DNA of 64,000 nucleotides from KBS-96 sp963722585 (lineage in GTDB: Bacteria > Acidobacteriota > Terriglobia > Bryobacterales > Bryobacteraceae): positions 124,001 through 188,000 of the forward strand of contig CAVRNU010000004.1 of the NCBI GenBank assembly GCA_963722585.1. Reading direction: 5' to 3'. A program made the position numbers and the translations under genes. Below the pieces are notes generated by a model, which searched no databases, was not told the origin of the DNA, and was given only the letters and a program-made list of their open reading frames with translations. Position 1 is the stretch's first letter. The number at the start of each line of letters is the position of its first letter. Below, piece after piece: positions 1 through 8,499 of the stretch.

Positions 1-421
1 TTTTTCACCGCCCCCGGCGCCTCATCCTCCCTCTAAGCACATCTCAAACGATCCCCTTCTCTGTCGCCCACACCCGTCAAAAATCCCCGAATCGCCATTC
101 AAAACTCATCAGCATCTCGGAAACGGCTTCGTTCAAGTAGCGTTGTCCGAACTCCCTCGGCGTTCAGCTTCCTGGCATGCCCCAAACGTCCGCGCGCCTC
201 TGGAGTTCCAATCAACCCCTAGGACTTGCCGAGGACTGAGCTGAGATTCGTAATTGTGCCGTCGAGGAACTTCGCGGTGATCTGCTTGCAGAGGCGCGCC
301 TTTTGTCTGATTTGCCGCACCGAGTACCGGTAACAAAGTCATCAAAGCGAGTTTCGCTGGCACGACAGAGTAGAATACGCGCTCTTCACGGCTTGGGCCG
401 TAGGCGGCGGTAGCCTGTGAC
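1..421. other. No recognisable gene
   Basis: The stretch before the left end of the IS21-like element has only short open frames on both strands. The longest, about 76 codons on the minus strand at 133-363, has a hydrophobic start but no motif I recognise, and it does not continue in any neighbouring frame. It may be the remnant of a gene interrupted by the element. Confidence 0.5.
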
Positions 422-465
422 TGACGTCAACTATTTTTTCGCTTCAACGACAACTATTTTTCCCT
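422..465 (+). repeat. Left terminal repeats of the IS21-like element
   Basis: Two copies of a 16-bp motif, GTCAACTATTTTTTCG at 426-441 and GACAACTATTTTTCCC at 449-464, follow a terminal TGA. They match, in inverted orientation, the two copies at 3710-3747. IS21 transposase binds such multiple terminal repeats. The outer copy is the most diverged of the four. Confidence 0.6.
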
Positions 466-896
466 TTTGTCATGGCCGGTGACGGATGCTCCGGGATCTA
501 CAGGGTTATGCTGGTGATGCCTCAGCGGAGGATAGGGCTCTCCAGGGATGGAACCCGAGCGCCGGCTGAAGTGCGGGCATGATCGTGGGCGGCCATTGGG
601 CCGCCCAGTCTGCGGGGCATGCTTGCTACAAAGCGATAAATCCCGGGGTTTGGGGCAGAGCCCCATTCAATGTGTTCCCTTGCTTCGAAAGGCCGCCCAA
701 GGCCTCGCTGCGTTCTTGTCAGCAAGGGAAGCGCGCTCAGCGGGTCCATGCCATCGGTTCGCGACTCTCACCCGGCCGGGTTTTTCGATTCCAGTTCACC
801 ACTTACGAATCGGGAGTGGCTAAATCCGAAGCGCTGCCGCATGGGGAAAACAGCCTGCACTCCGGATCGCTGGGCATCCCGGAAAGACTCGAAACG
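466..896. other. Non-coding stretch inside the IS21-like element
   Basis: There is no credible gene here. The open frames on the plus strand are in a low-complexity, hairpin-rich sequence. Two strong inverted repeats can be seen: GGCGGCC with GGCCGCC around 585-606, and TGGGGC-AGA-GCCCCA at 651-665. On the minus strand these lie downstream of the passenger gene and could end its transcript. Confidence 0.4.
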
Positions 897-1406
897 TTAC
901 TGCTTCAGTTTCTCCCACCAACTCAATGGCCTGACAAAGATGACCAACTCTCCCGGTGTAGCGGAAGCGGTGGGCTTACCACAGGTGTTCTGAGTAACGA
1001 TTCCTTCGCGTAGAAACTGCTCCGTTGGGAAACGCTTCACCTCAAGCCACGAGAAGTTCGTTCCGTGTGACGCGCATAGAACATAACCGACATTGACGCT
1101 GACGAAATCCATGTATTTCACAACAGGACTTACCACACCAAAGTTCCCGCAATCCTTCCAGCGATGATCCGTGTTCACTTCTGCATCATTCTTTGTCAGC
1201 CGTAGACGAGCAATCCCGTTCTTATCAGTCGGAATGGCCAGTGGGTCTTTTCGTTCATTCCCTACCCATACATTCACACACGTCTTTGCGATCGGATTCC
1301 CGTCCCGCCCGTTAATCAGCTTGATCTCAAGGGTCTGGGCGGACAGAGGGATACCAAAGTAAACGTTGATGACGAGTAAAAACATCACTAGTGAAGCGAG
1401 GTTCAT
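897..1406 (-). CDS. Small secreted protein, IS21 passenger
   Basis: A protein of about 169 residues of unknown function. The start chosen (MNLASL) is 4 bp past the istB stop and gives a clear Sec signal peptide, with a hydrophobic run LVMFLLVINVYFGI followed by a cleavage-like site (LSAQT). The body looks like a small beta-rich domain beginning EIKLINGRDG, reminiscent of carboxypeptidase-regulatory-like or Ig-like folds, with four cysteines. It is read in the same direction as istA and istB and lies inside the terminal repeats, so it may travel with the element. A longer start at 1454 would overlap istB and would bury the signal peptide. Family unknown; export is the only prediction I would defend. 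Confidence 0.55.
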   Translation of the reverse strand: MNLASLVMFLLVINVYFGIPLSAQTLEIKLINGRDGNPIAKTCVNVWVGNERKDPLAIPTDKNGIARLRLTKNDAEVNTDHRWKDCGNFGVVSPVVKYMDFVSVNVGYVLCASHGTNFSWLEVKRFPTEQFLREGIVTQNTCGKPTASATPGELVIFVRPLSWWEKLKQ

Positions 1407-1410
1407 GCGT

Positions 1411-2187
1411 TTATTCGAAAGAGGAGTCCTGCTTGGCCTTTTTGGCGTGCTCAACGCGAAAGCTGGGAATATTCAACTCAAGGATCACGCAGTGGTGGAC
1501 CAGCCGATCAATGGCCGCTGCCGTCGTCATGGGGTCTTTGAAAATGCCCTCCCATTTCGAGAACGAGAGATTACTCGAGATCAGTACACTCCCGCGTTCG
1601 TAACGCTCCGCTAGCAGCGTGAAGAGGACCTCCATCTCTTCGCGGCTCTGTTGAACGTAGCCGAGATCATCGATGATGAGCGCGTCGAATGCGGCGAGGC
1701 GCCTGATGAAGCGGCTCAGCTTGAGATCCCGTTTGGCAACCAGCAGATCCTGCACAAGCAGAGCAGAACTGGTGAAGTACACTCTATGCCCGCGTGCGAT
1801 CAGCTCCTGCCCGAGAGCGCAGAGAAGATGCGTTTTACCGCTACCTGGATTGCCGAACGCGAGCACGTTCTCACGCCGTAGTAGGAAGTCGCCTTCCAAA
1901 AGCGTTTTCAGTGCCATCGCAACCTTTGGTGGCAGACGCTTCAAATTGAAGTTGGCGAGGCTCTTGTCAACGGGTATCTTCGATTGCCGCAACAACCGTT
2001 CGATGCGTTTTTGCTGTCGGTCTTCGCATTCACGTGTGACCAAGTGAAGCAGGTATCGTTCATAGCTCAGCGTTTCGCGCTGCGCTAAACGTGCTGCTTC
2101 CTCATAAGAGCGCCGCATTGTCGGTAGGTGCAGCGTGGCCAGCCCATCTGTCAGAGCGGACTTCACATCAGCGACGGCCGTCGTCAT
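1411..2187 (-). CDS. istB: IS21-family helper ATPase IstB
   Basis: A 258-residue DnaC-like AAA+ ATPase that works with IstA in target-site selection and strand transfer. The Walker A motif GNPGSGKTHLL lies near residue 112, Walker B is ALIIDDLGY near 172, and the sensor region includes LISSNLSFSKWEGIF. Length is normal for IstB (about 250 residues). Its ATG overlaps the istA stop by 4 bases, giving the translational coupling typical of the family. No frameshift or internal stop is seen, so the element may still be active. Confidence 0.95.
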   Translation of the reverse strand: MTTAVADVKSALTDGLATLHLPTMRRSYEEAARLAQRETLSYERYLLHLVTRECEDRQQKRIERLLRQSKIPVDKSLANFNLKRLPPKVAMALKTLLEGDFLLRRENVLAFGNPGSGKTHLLCALGQELIARGHRVYFTSSALLVQDLLVAKRDLKLSRFIRRLAAFDALIIDDLGYVQQSREEMEVLFTLLAERYERGSVLISSNLSFSKWEGIFKDPMTTAAAIDRLVHHCVILELNIPSFRVEHAKKAKQDSSFE

Positions 2188-3701
2188 GCAGCGGCTCCGC
2201 CGCTTAACAGCTCATCAAAAACGGTCAGAGGCACCGGTTCAACCGCCACATGAGGAACCGCGGGGCGTAAGCTCGGGGCTTCGACTAACTGACGTACCGC
2301 TTCGGCAGACAGCCGATCGCGATCACCTCCCAGTAAGGAGCGCAACGCATCCTCCACTTCGGCTTCGCCACATCCGGCGGCGAGTGCAAGGATCTGAACG
2401 TATTCGGCTGCTCCACGGCGGGGTCCCCAACGCTCTCGCAGTGAGTCGTACCCTATGCGGAAGCAGCTGCTCGGGAACAGGTCCTCTTTATACCGGTAGT
2501 TCTCAAACGCGCCCGGCTTGCGAACAAGCCAATCGATGATATGCCGATAGTCCACGCGATGCTTCCCGCGCCCGCGCAGGCGCGGGAGTTCTTCAATCTT
2601 CCGATCTCCGTACCAGATTTCAACCGTGTCCGGCCTTATGCAGGCTTCAACGATCTCTCCGATAAGTCGGCTGTGAACTGAGTATGTGTTTCGGTGTACA
2701 AAAACAAGACTTCCAGGACTAACCCGGACGCGCTCGCGTCGCGTTGTATCCAGCCGACGTTCCGGAAGTGGCCTCAACACAACCAGTTCTTCCGCAAACC
2801 GCTGCCGTCGCCCGGCATTCAGGCGGGCAAACAGGTTTCGCACGAACCGTTCGTAATCGGGAATATCAAGGAAGTCGCGGCTGCCTCGAAGCATCAGTGC
2901 CTGATCGATTGCCTGCTTCAGGCGATAGTGACGTTGTTCGACGTCACCGTTTTCATTCGCTCGGCCAGCTTGAATCTTTTGGCCCTGCAGTCCATAGTGC
3001 CGCAAAAGTGAGCTGTACGCCTCTCTGAATTCGCCCAGATCAGTTAGGTTGTTCACGGCCGCGCTCATTCGGTCGGACCGATGCTCGAGCGGAACTCCCC
3101 CCAACTCCCATAAGGCATTCTGCAGCCCCTCGCTCAAGCTTTCGAAACTTTCGGAGTAGCAGATCATGCCAGTCTCCCAGTTCGAGTAGGTCAACACAAA
3201 GTGATAAAGCAGGTGAGGAAAGGCTTGGTCCGCAATCGTGATACCCAGTTCGCGACAGTGTGTAAAGTCAGATTCTGCGAGTTCGCCAGGTCGATGCTCC
3301 TGGGCGAAGAACACTTCGCGGGCCGGCCCTTCGGTCGCTCGCCAATGTTTGATGTGTCGTTGCAATGTCCTGAGCTGGCCATCGGGAAAGCACCCCGGGA
3401 AGATTCGCTGCAGATGTTCGAACAGCGTTTTGGCTTGTAGCCCCGGTTCGGACTCCAACCGCTCTCGCAATTCCGGCCACACCTCCTGGAACGGGTCCTG
3501 CCGCGTACGCCACAGATGCTTCTGCTTCATCTCGCTCGGCAACCGGAGATCAACCAGGTATTTGCGAGCGGTCTTCACGTCCGTTCCCGCCTTTGCCGCA
3601 CCGACTTCCAACGGCAATCGCTTGTTTCTAAACCGCCAGAGCCGCTTTACCTGCTGATCCGTCACCATACAAGTCTTCTGACTTGTATCGCTTACCGTCA
3701 C
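2184..3701 (-). CDS. istA: IS21-family transposase IstA
   Basis: A 505-residue DDE transposase. An N-terminal helix-turn-helix (about residues 12-60) is followed by the RNase-H-like catalytic core: first aspartate in AESDFTH (near 139), second in LEHRSDRMSAA (near 210) and glutamate in ENGDVEQRHYRLK (near 254). A C-terminal beta-barrel domain binds the ends. The start could be the first methionine or the one at residue 12. It is followed by istB with a 4-bp overlap. It is full length and uninterrupted. Catalyses cut-out and insertion together with IstB. Confidence 0.95.
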   Translation of the reverse strand: MTVSDTSQKTCMVTDQQVKRLWRFRNKRLPLEVGAAKAGTDVKTARKYLVDLRLPSEMKQKHLWRTRQDPFQEVWPELRERLESEPGLQAKTLFEHLQRIFPGCFPDGQLRTLQRHIKHWRATEGPAREVFFAQEHRPGELAESDFTHCRELGITIADQAFPHLLYHFVLTYSNWETGMICYSESFESLSEGLQNALWELGGVPLEHRSDRMSAAVNNLTDLGEFREAYSSLLRHYGLQGQKIQAGRANENGDVEQRHYRLKQAIDQALMLRGSRDFLDIPDYERFVRNLFARLNAGRRQRFAEELVVLRPLPERRLDTTRRERVRVSPGSLVFVHRNTYSVHSRLIGEIVEACIRPDTVEIWYGDRKIEELPRLRGRGKHRVDYRHIIDWLVRKPGAFENYRYKEDLFPSSCFRIGYDSLRERWGPRRGAAEYVQILALAAGCGEAEVEDALRSLLGGDRDRLSAEAVRQLVEAPSLRPAVPHVAVEPVPLTVFDELLSGGAAA

Positions 3702-3705
3702 CGCC

Positions 3706-3752
3706 GCCAGGGAATTTTAATTGTCGCCAGCGGGAAATCTAATTGTCGTTCA
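3706..3752 (-). repeat. Right terminal repeats of the IS21-like element
   Basis: Read on the minus strand, GACAATTAGATTTCCC (3747-3732) and GACAATTAAAATTCCC (3725-3710) form a 22-bp period repeat just upstream of istA. They are inverted relative to the copies at 426-464. The terminal TGAACGACAATTAG also supplies the last codons and the stop of the adjacent MarR gene. Confidence 0.65.
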
Positions 3753-4221
3753 TCAAGCCAGGATGCACGCCTGGTGTGAGACCTTGCTCGTCCGCGATCT
3801 TCCGTAGCAGCTCAGCGAGTTTCTCGCGCTCATCTCCGGTCAACGAGGCACAGAGGGCATCCTGATGCTGGCGCGCGATCTGGCCGACCTTTGTGAAGGC
3901 CTCTCTTCCTTTGTCTGTGAGGTGAAGAGCATATTGGCGGCGGTCCTCAGCATTCGGCTTTCGCTCCAGCAATTCACGGCGCTCCAATTCATCGAGGATC
4001 GCCACCAGACGGCTGGGGTGAATACCGAGCTTTGCGGAAAGGTCTTGCTGATTGATTCCCTGAGTTAGCGCAAGGAGGCGGAGAATTCCAGCATCGGGCG
4101 GAGTCAGTCCGATGGCGGCGATACGCTCCTTAAACTTCGAAGCTGCGTGGGCCCCGACTTGAGCGAGTAAGAAAGCAGGCCCGGAGAGCTTTCGGGAGAT
4201 ATCTATAGGTGGTGCTCTCAT
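3739..4221 (-). CDS. MarR-family transcriptional regulator
   Basis: About 160 residues with the winged helix-turn-helix order of MarR proteins: dimerisation helices at the N-terminus, recognition region NQQDLSAKLGIHPSRLVAILDELE, then the wing with the family signature EDRRQYALHLTDKG. I chose the ATG giving MRAPPID. A TTG four codons earlier is also possible. The last four residues (MNDN) and the stop are contributed by the end of the IS21-like element, so the native C-terminus is changed, but only after the DNA-binding and dimerisation parts. A perfect palindrome over the start codon suggests autorepression. The effector is unknown. Confidence 0.9.
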   Translation of the reverse strand: MRAPPIDISRKLSGPAFLLAQVGAHAASKFKERIAAIGLTPPDAGILRLLALTQGINQQDLSAKLGIHPSRLVAILDELERRELLERKPNAEDRRQYALHLTDKGREAFTKVGQIARQHQDALCASLTGDEREKLAELLRKIADEQGLTPGVHPGLMNDN

Positions 4222-4237
4222 TATTGCAGGCAATAAT
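4220..4237. promoter_or_regulatory. Palindromic operator over the marR start
   Basis: ATTATTGC-AG-GCAATAAT is a perfect inverted repeat with 8-bp arms and a 2-bp spacer. This is the size and AT-rich character of a MarR-dimer site. It overlaps the start codon of the MarR gene and lies between it and the divergent phosphatase remnant. It probably mediates autoregulation and formerly may have controlled both sides. Confidence 0.6.
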
Positions 4238-4263
4238 CATTTATAATATAAACGATTGTGTCA

Positions 4264-5164
4264 TGAAATCGTTCCAGCGACCTCGCGTGGCAACTTGCCG
4301 GAGCATTCGTCGACCTCACATTAATAGTTCCGGCCTTGCTGCTGTTTCAAGATTTCTATGGCAGGGGCTGGCGATCGTCCGTTCGCTGGCTGATCGCGAG
4401 CTATGCAGCGTTCGCCACTTTTGCGTACACGCAGATTCACATCCAGAAGCGTCCTGACCTCTTTCCAGCGGCAGGCATTCGAACCGTCTTTCTTTTGCCG
4501 CTGGTCAATTTTGCTGGGCTGGCTTAAAGAATACCGGTTGCCTCGGACGGAAGATCGGGGCGTCCTGCCTTTCGGACTGATCATCCTTTTCTTGACGTTC
4601 GCATATGCCCGCTTTGTGCGGGCGGCGAGGAGGATTCAAAGCTCTATCCTTCCGGAGGCCGCGCCATCCGCGCTAGGCTTTCAGGTTGCATTCCGGTATG
4701 TGCCGATGACTGCGGTGCCGGCGACTTTTACGACTTTAGGCCAATCCTGCCCTGCGGCATGGGAATTATCGTGGCCGACGTCACCGGACATGGCGTGCCC
4801 GCAGCGCTGGTGGCATCGATGCTGAAAGCGGCCATCTCTCCCAGCAACGGTTAACCTGGACCATCCAAGCAAACTGATTGCAGGCTTGAATTCCATGCTT
4901 TGCGGCCGACAAAGGGCCAGTACGCGACAGCGGTCTACGCGCATCTTGACGAGATGAGTCGGATTATACGCTACTCTGCCGCAGGCCATGCACCGCCATT
5001 AGTCTGGCGCAACGCCACGCAAAGTTTATTGCCATTGCGTGAAGGCGGCCTCCTACTCGGAGTGCGATCCACTCCTCGAAGAAGTACTTACGTGGGCGGG
5101 GGGCGAGAACAAGCACCTGCAAGCAGACGACATCACGATTGTGGTGATTGATATTCTGCATTAG
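4264..5164 (+). pseudogene. Decayed RsbU/SpoIIE-type serine phosphatase
   Basis: Three frames read in series resemble one protein: a membrane N-terminal part (QLAGAFVDLTLIVPALLLF, then SYAAFATFAYTQIH), then a PP2C core with ILPCGMGIIVADVTGHGVPA, AALVASMLKAAIS, YSAAGHAPPLVWRN and a C-terminal DDITIVVIDILH before a TAG stop at 5162-5164. VADVTGHG and SAAGHPP-like motifs are typical of phosphatases that reverse anti-anti-sigma phosphorylation. At least two frameshifts separate the pieces, so no functional enzyme is made. It starts divergently from the MarR gene, so it was probably its target. Confidence 0.75.
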
Positions 5165-5525
5165 CTCTAACCGGCCTTCGGGCCCGAAATGTCACGATAA
5201 GACCGGCTATCAATGCAATTACGATGGCGACATGGAAAGTGATATCCAGGAGTGTACGGGGACCGATACCGATCGCGATCGTGTAGATTCCAACGCCGGT
5301 CCCCAACAACGCAAATGCTTGAACGGCGATACCGATGCCGCGGGTCCATGCTGGGACTATCCAGGTTAACAGGAAACCGGCTAAAAGGACGATGCCGATT
5401 GCTCTCTCTGCCATCCCAGCCCAGCGGTGTTCGTATCCATGCATCAGCACGCCGAAGTGGATCAGGCAAGCGGCAATAAACGCGACGCCCTCAAGCAAAA
5501 GGAAGAGCCGAATTGGTTTGCGCAC
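5133..5525 (-). CDS. Four-helix membrane protein of unknown function
   Basis: About 130 residues with four hydrophobic segments: LFLLLEGVAFIAACLIHF, ERAIGIVLLAGFLLTWIV, GIAVQAFALLGTGVGIYTIAIG and ITFHVAIVIALIAGLIVTF. The GTG giving VRKPIRLF is preferred, because the upstream ATG at 5588 would add a tryptophan- and arginine-rich, atypical leader. It overlaps the 3' end of the convergent phosphatase remnant by about 30 bp. No catalytic motif is visible. It appears intact among decayed neighbours, and I do not recognise the family with certainty. Confidence 0.6.
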   Translation of the reverse strand: MRKPIRLFLLLEGVAFIAACLIHFGVLMHGYEHRWAGMAERAIGIVLLAGFLLTWIVPAWTRGIGIAVQAFALLGTGVGIYTIAIGIGPRTLLDITFHVAIVIALIAGLIVTFRARRPVRANAEYQSPQS

Positions 5526-5621
5526 GGCGCGGCACCATCCTCTATCACACCACAGCCAAATTTGTGATGCTGTTGATGGGGCGGGCATTAATTCACCGCG
5601 GCATGTGTGGCCGCAAGCGTT

Positions 5622-6105
5622 TTATGCATCTGGTTCTCGCAGGCCGGCCTGGCTTGTGAAACAGGGTTCCGTCCAAGTGGGATAGAACGGCAGGGCCACG
5701 CCAATATCCTTAGTCTCACTGTGCTCCTCCGCCAGCCATCCGGAATCCACTAAAAACTCAGCGTTCTTTCGGTCTAGCTACCGTAGGGCCGCTTCCAGAT
5801 CTTCCCGGCGATTCAGTCTTTGTCCATCCGTGGTAATTTCGACGCCTTGGAACAGAAGATCAAAACTACTCGCTGCACCATTTGAGCCGCGGGGCGCGGT
5901 ATAAAACGGTCGAGCTGCTAACGGGAAGCCCAACACAAACACTGCGGGAATTCCATTCTCTTTCCGCGCCCGTTCACAAAGCTGTCGCTCGGCTTAAGGT
6001 CATCAACCAGGTCAGCCCTGCCGAACTCAACGCGCAGCACTTCCAGACAATCGTCGAACTCCCAGCAGGGCACTTCGAGCATGGAGGGAAGCCAGTTATT
6101 TTGAC
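5622..6105 (-). pseudogene. Aspartyl-tRNA synthetase remnant
   Basis: On the minus strand, frames around 5990-6105 read EVPCWEFDDCLEVL and EFGRADLVDDLKPSD. After a frameshift, 5781-5990 reads ERARKENGIPAVFVLGFPL, ARPFYTAPRGSN and SSFDLLFQGVEITTDGQRLN. RPFYT and SFDLLF-G-EI-GGQR are characteristic of the catalytic domain of archaeal-type (non-discriminating) AspRS. An in-frame TAG at 5780-5778 ends the similarity, and the C-terminal motif-3 arginine region is absent. The roughly 50 codons that follow, down to a stop at 5622, are open but unrecognised. It cannot be functional. A normal AspRS must exist elsewhere in the genome. Confidence 0.7.
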
Positions 6106-6237
6106 GTCAATGGCCTAATTCTTTCTCCCGGCGTCGGCATGCGGTGCGCATGCCGAGCGACCGCTCATCGAGCAGGAGCCGCTCCCTGAAGACGATCATT
6201 CGCTCGGCGCTCTGCTTCGCAGGCGGTCAACGCCCGG

Positions 6238-6600
6238 TCAGTCGGCAGGTTCGTCACCTGGCTCTGAGTCCGCAGCTTCAGAAGCTGGCTGCTTGTCGGA
6301 GCAGTCCAGCGCCAGGATTGAGCTGGCATAGATTTCAGCTACGCGAACGCTGCGATCGGATTCCGAGGGAGTGAATTCGCGATAGCGCAGCTCGCCTTCG
6401 ACTTCCCACATAGGCGCCTTTCTGCAAAGCGCCGGCCGATTCGCCCAGCTTATTCCAGCAGATGACACGATGCCATTCGACGCTTGTCTTGTATTCATTC
6501 GTTGCTTTCTCCCTCCAACTCACGCTGGCGGCGAGGGAGAAGCGAGTGAGGGTTTTCAGAGGCTCCCGGGCCAGATTGTTTGTGAAGTTGAAAAGGTGTA
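6238..6600 (-). pseudogene. ssb: Single-strand DNA-binding protein remnant
   Basis: The minus strand reads TRFSLAAS, then SVEWHRVICWNKLGESAG, ALQKGAYV and, after a one-base shift at the CCC run 6405-6407, EVEGELRYREF and VAEIYASSILALD. These are the conserved OB-fold blocks of bacterial SSB (FSLA, WHRVV-WNKLAE, KG--V-VEGEL). A short acidic tail ending GDEPAD lacks the canonical tip DDDIPF. The N-terminal strand (LIGNLG-DPE) is badly eroded and no start codon is evident. Removing one G would restore the middle but not the N-terminus. Confidence 0.75.
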
Positions 6601-6899
6601 GCCGGCAATCTGGGGAGGGAAACCGAAACCCATTGGGGCATGGAACCGCCGAGCGAAGCTGCCGAGCGCGGGAATTGCCCTGAAGCCAAGCCCGACGGAG
6701 AGGTGCTGAAAGGAAGACCAGGCCACAAGAGGAGCTCGATCGTCAGAGGTATGTTGCCCTATTCCCGATTCACGCCGCCCCTGGACACCTCGCTGGTTTT
6801 GGCTCCGAATGCGTGGAGGAGGAGACGATCAACGCGCACGACGTCAGCGGCTCGAAATCTGCTGGCTTGTAAGCGCGTTGATCCCGCGCATCCAATTCG

Positions 6900-7160
6900 G
6901 CCGTCGGATGCTAATCAGTTGGTATCAACGCGTTTCAGCGAGCGAGCAAAAGAAGCGTTCGCCCGTTTGCGGTCGGGCTCCCGCCGTTCCTCGTTATAGA
7001 TCAGGTTCGAGAAGGAAATATCGTGACGCCTTCTGGCCCGTACAGGTTGCCGCTCCGCAGCGCGTCGTAAACCGCGAATGCAAGGCTGATCTCCCGCAAG
7101 CGCCAGTCCATCAATCCTTTCCCTTTCTGATCAACGCAATTCTCCTCCCGTTCGCCACCT
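6900..7160 (-). pseudogene. Possible Tn3-type transposase fragment
   Basis: The minus strand reads LMDWRLREISLAFAVYDAL, RSGNLYGP and, after a +1 shift, RRHDISFSNLIYNEER. The order (W-ReI-LAFAVrDALRSGDLy--SRRH-SF-NL-YNEE) resembles the central part of some Tn3-family TnpA proteins. This recognition is from memory of the family pattern and rests on only about 50 residues across a frameshift, so it is tentative. It lies next to the ssb and AspRS remnants. Confidence 0.35.
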
Positions 7161-7322
7161 GAAACACCATTCGTAGGTTGTCAAAAGATCTTTCATCGGA
7201 TTAGAAGTTCGGTGACGTTTTACCGCCTATAAAGGCGGAGACCATACTGGCGCGACTGCACCGGATGGACTTTCGGATCCAAGCTGGATCCCGAAGCGAA
7301 AAATAATTCTAAGGAGACTCAA

Positions 7323-7853
7323 ATGATGATTAGAAATGCTTACAGCCGGAAAGGATGGACGCACATGAGAAAACTACTTTCCGGGATACTCTTTATGTTC
7401 TTTACGACTGCATGTTTCGCGGACGATGCAGTGGCGCATTGGAGACAGATTGTTGGGGTCATAACGGCACCAGGAATTTCGAACCCGGTGGCCGGAATTG
7501 CCAGCGGCGGATTGCCGTGGAGGGCTTCGGCGGGCCGGGCTACTGTGAACCTTACAACAGGCGAGATATCTTTCTTTGTGGAGGGACTTGTTCTCGTTGG
7601 TGGAAACTCGAGTGGCACTCCTGACGGCGTGACGAGCGTGAAGGGTACGCTCGTGTGCAACGCCGGCAGCACAACCGCTCAAGCTATTATCGATACCGCA
7701 GCAGTTCCGCTTGACGCTGAAGGAAATGCCGAATTTCGGGGGAATCTCGCGAGTGTTCCGCCTTCCTCGTGCAGCAACCCACTGTTCCTCATTCGTGTCG
7801 CGCCTGCAAATGTTTGGATCGCCACTGGCGCCGTGCGCATTACATCTCAATGA
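7323..7853 (+). CDS. Secreted hypothetical protein
   Basis: A 176-residue protein with a signal peptide (RKLLSGILFMFFTTACFADD) and a body of short beta-prone segments rich in glycine, serine and threonine (GRATVNLTTGEISFFVEGL, GTPDGVTSVKGTL). The first ATG is preceded by AAGGAG at 7311-7316 with good spacing. The ATG at 7365 would leave only the core signal peptide and is the alternative. The cysteine within TACF could also be read as a weak lipobox. There are two cysteines in the mature part (CNAGS, SSCS), perhaps a disulphide. Function unknown. Confidence 0.75.
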   Translation: MMIRNAYSRKGWTHMRKLLSGILFMFFTTACFADDAVAHWRQIVGVITAPGISNPVAGIASGGLPWRASAGRATVNLTTGEISFFVEGLVLVGGNSSGTPDGVTSVKGTLVCNAGSTTAQAIIDTAAVPLDAEGNAEFRGNLASVPPSSCSNPLFLIRVAPANVWIATGAVRITSQ

Positions 7854-8499
7854 ATTCGATGCCGTCGTCGCCTTTGTAAATCATAAACTTGATAAATCGG
7901 CTCAAAGTGCTATCAACAGGCACGCTCTATCCTGATCCATTGGCGATAGACGGCCCTCTTGTTGGAAGAGTGCGTGTGAGCAGGGGCCAGAGCACGAGGA
8001 TTGCGCCCTGCGGCCCCAGCTCCACGGCAGAAACTCAGATGTGCTTGAGATAATGACAGCTTTCGTCAACCTTCGAGATACAGACTCTGACACTCCTACC
8101 GTCCGCCGATCTTCCAATGAGCGAGAAGCCCACCGCCCAAGCCATGAGTAGACGCCCAGTTGCTAACAGAACCTCGCTTCATCGAACCAACACGCCTTTC
8201 GAGGCTCTGTGGTAGAGGCCCAACATAGAGCTCAGCACAGCGACGTGGATTAGTGTCATCGTCATCCAACTTGCCAAGCTCAGTGGGCAAGCAGAACGGG
8301 CCATATATTGAACAATTCTAAAGACATTGCCAGAACAAATAGGACGAACGAGAGCATCGCCTTATCTCAGAGCCCGCCTGCCGCTTTTTCTTTTGTCCGG
8401 CGGTATAGGTTGCCCACATCCAACCAAACGAAGGATTTGCCGATGTTGCAGAAATTGCTAAGAAGAGGCCCGAAGCGTCCGGTTTCGGTTTGGTTATTG
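7854..8499. other. Intergenic stretch, no gene seen
   Basis: Between the secreted protein and the end of the kinase gene I see only short, compositionally unconvincing frames on both strands, without ribosome-binding sites or family motifs. No tRNA-like cloverleaf or strong terminator stands out. Confidence 0.45.

Larger units (their letters stand above)
422..3752 (-). mobile_element. IS21-family insertion element with a passenger gene
   Basis: The boundaries are inferred from a 16-bp motif of the form GACAAYTANNTTTCCC that occurs twice at each end, pointing inwards. Left copies are at 426-441 and 449-464. Right copies, read on the minus strand, are at 3732-3747 and 3710-3725. Spacing is 23 bp on the left and 22 bp on the right. 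Paired repeats at both ends, together with overlapping istA and istB, are the hallmark of IS21 elements. At about 3.3 kb it is longer than the usual 2-2.5 kb because istB is followed by an extra gene at 897-1406 and roughly 430 bp without a gene. I could not find a convincing target-site duplication at 422 and 3752, so the two ends might belong to different copies. Confidence 0.65.

Noticed and set aside
412..428. Target-site duplication for the IS21-like element
   Set aside because: No matching 4-8 bp found between the sequence before 422 and that after 3752.
579..1013. 144-codon open frame on the plus strand
   Set aside because: Low-complexity and antisense to the passenger gene; no ribosome-binding site or family motif.
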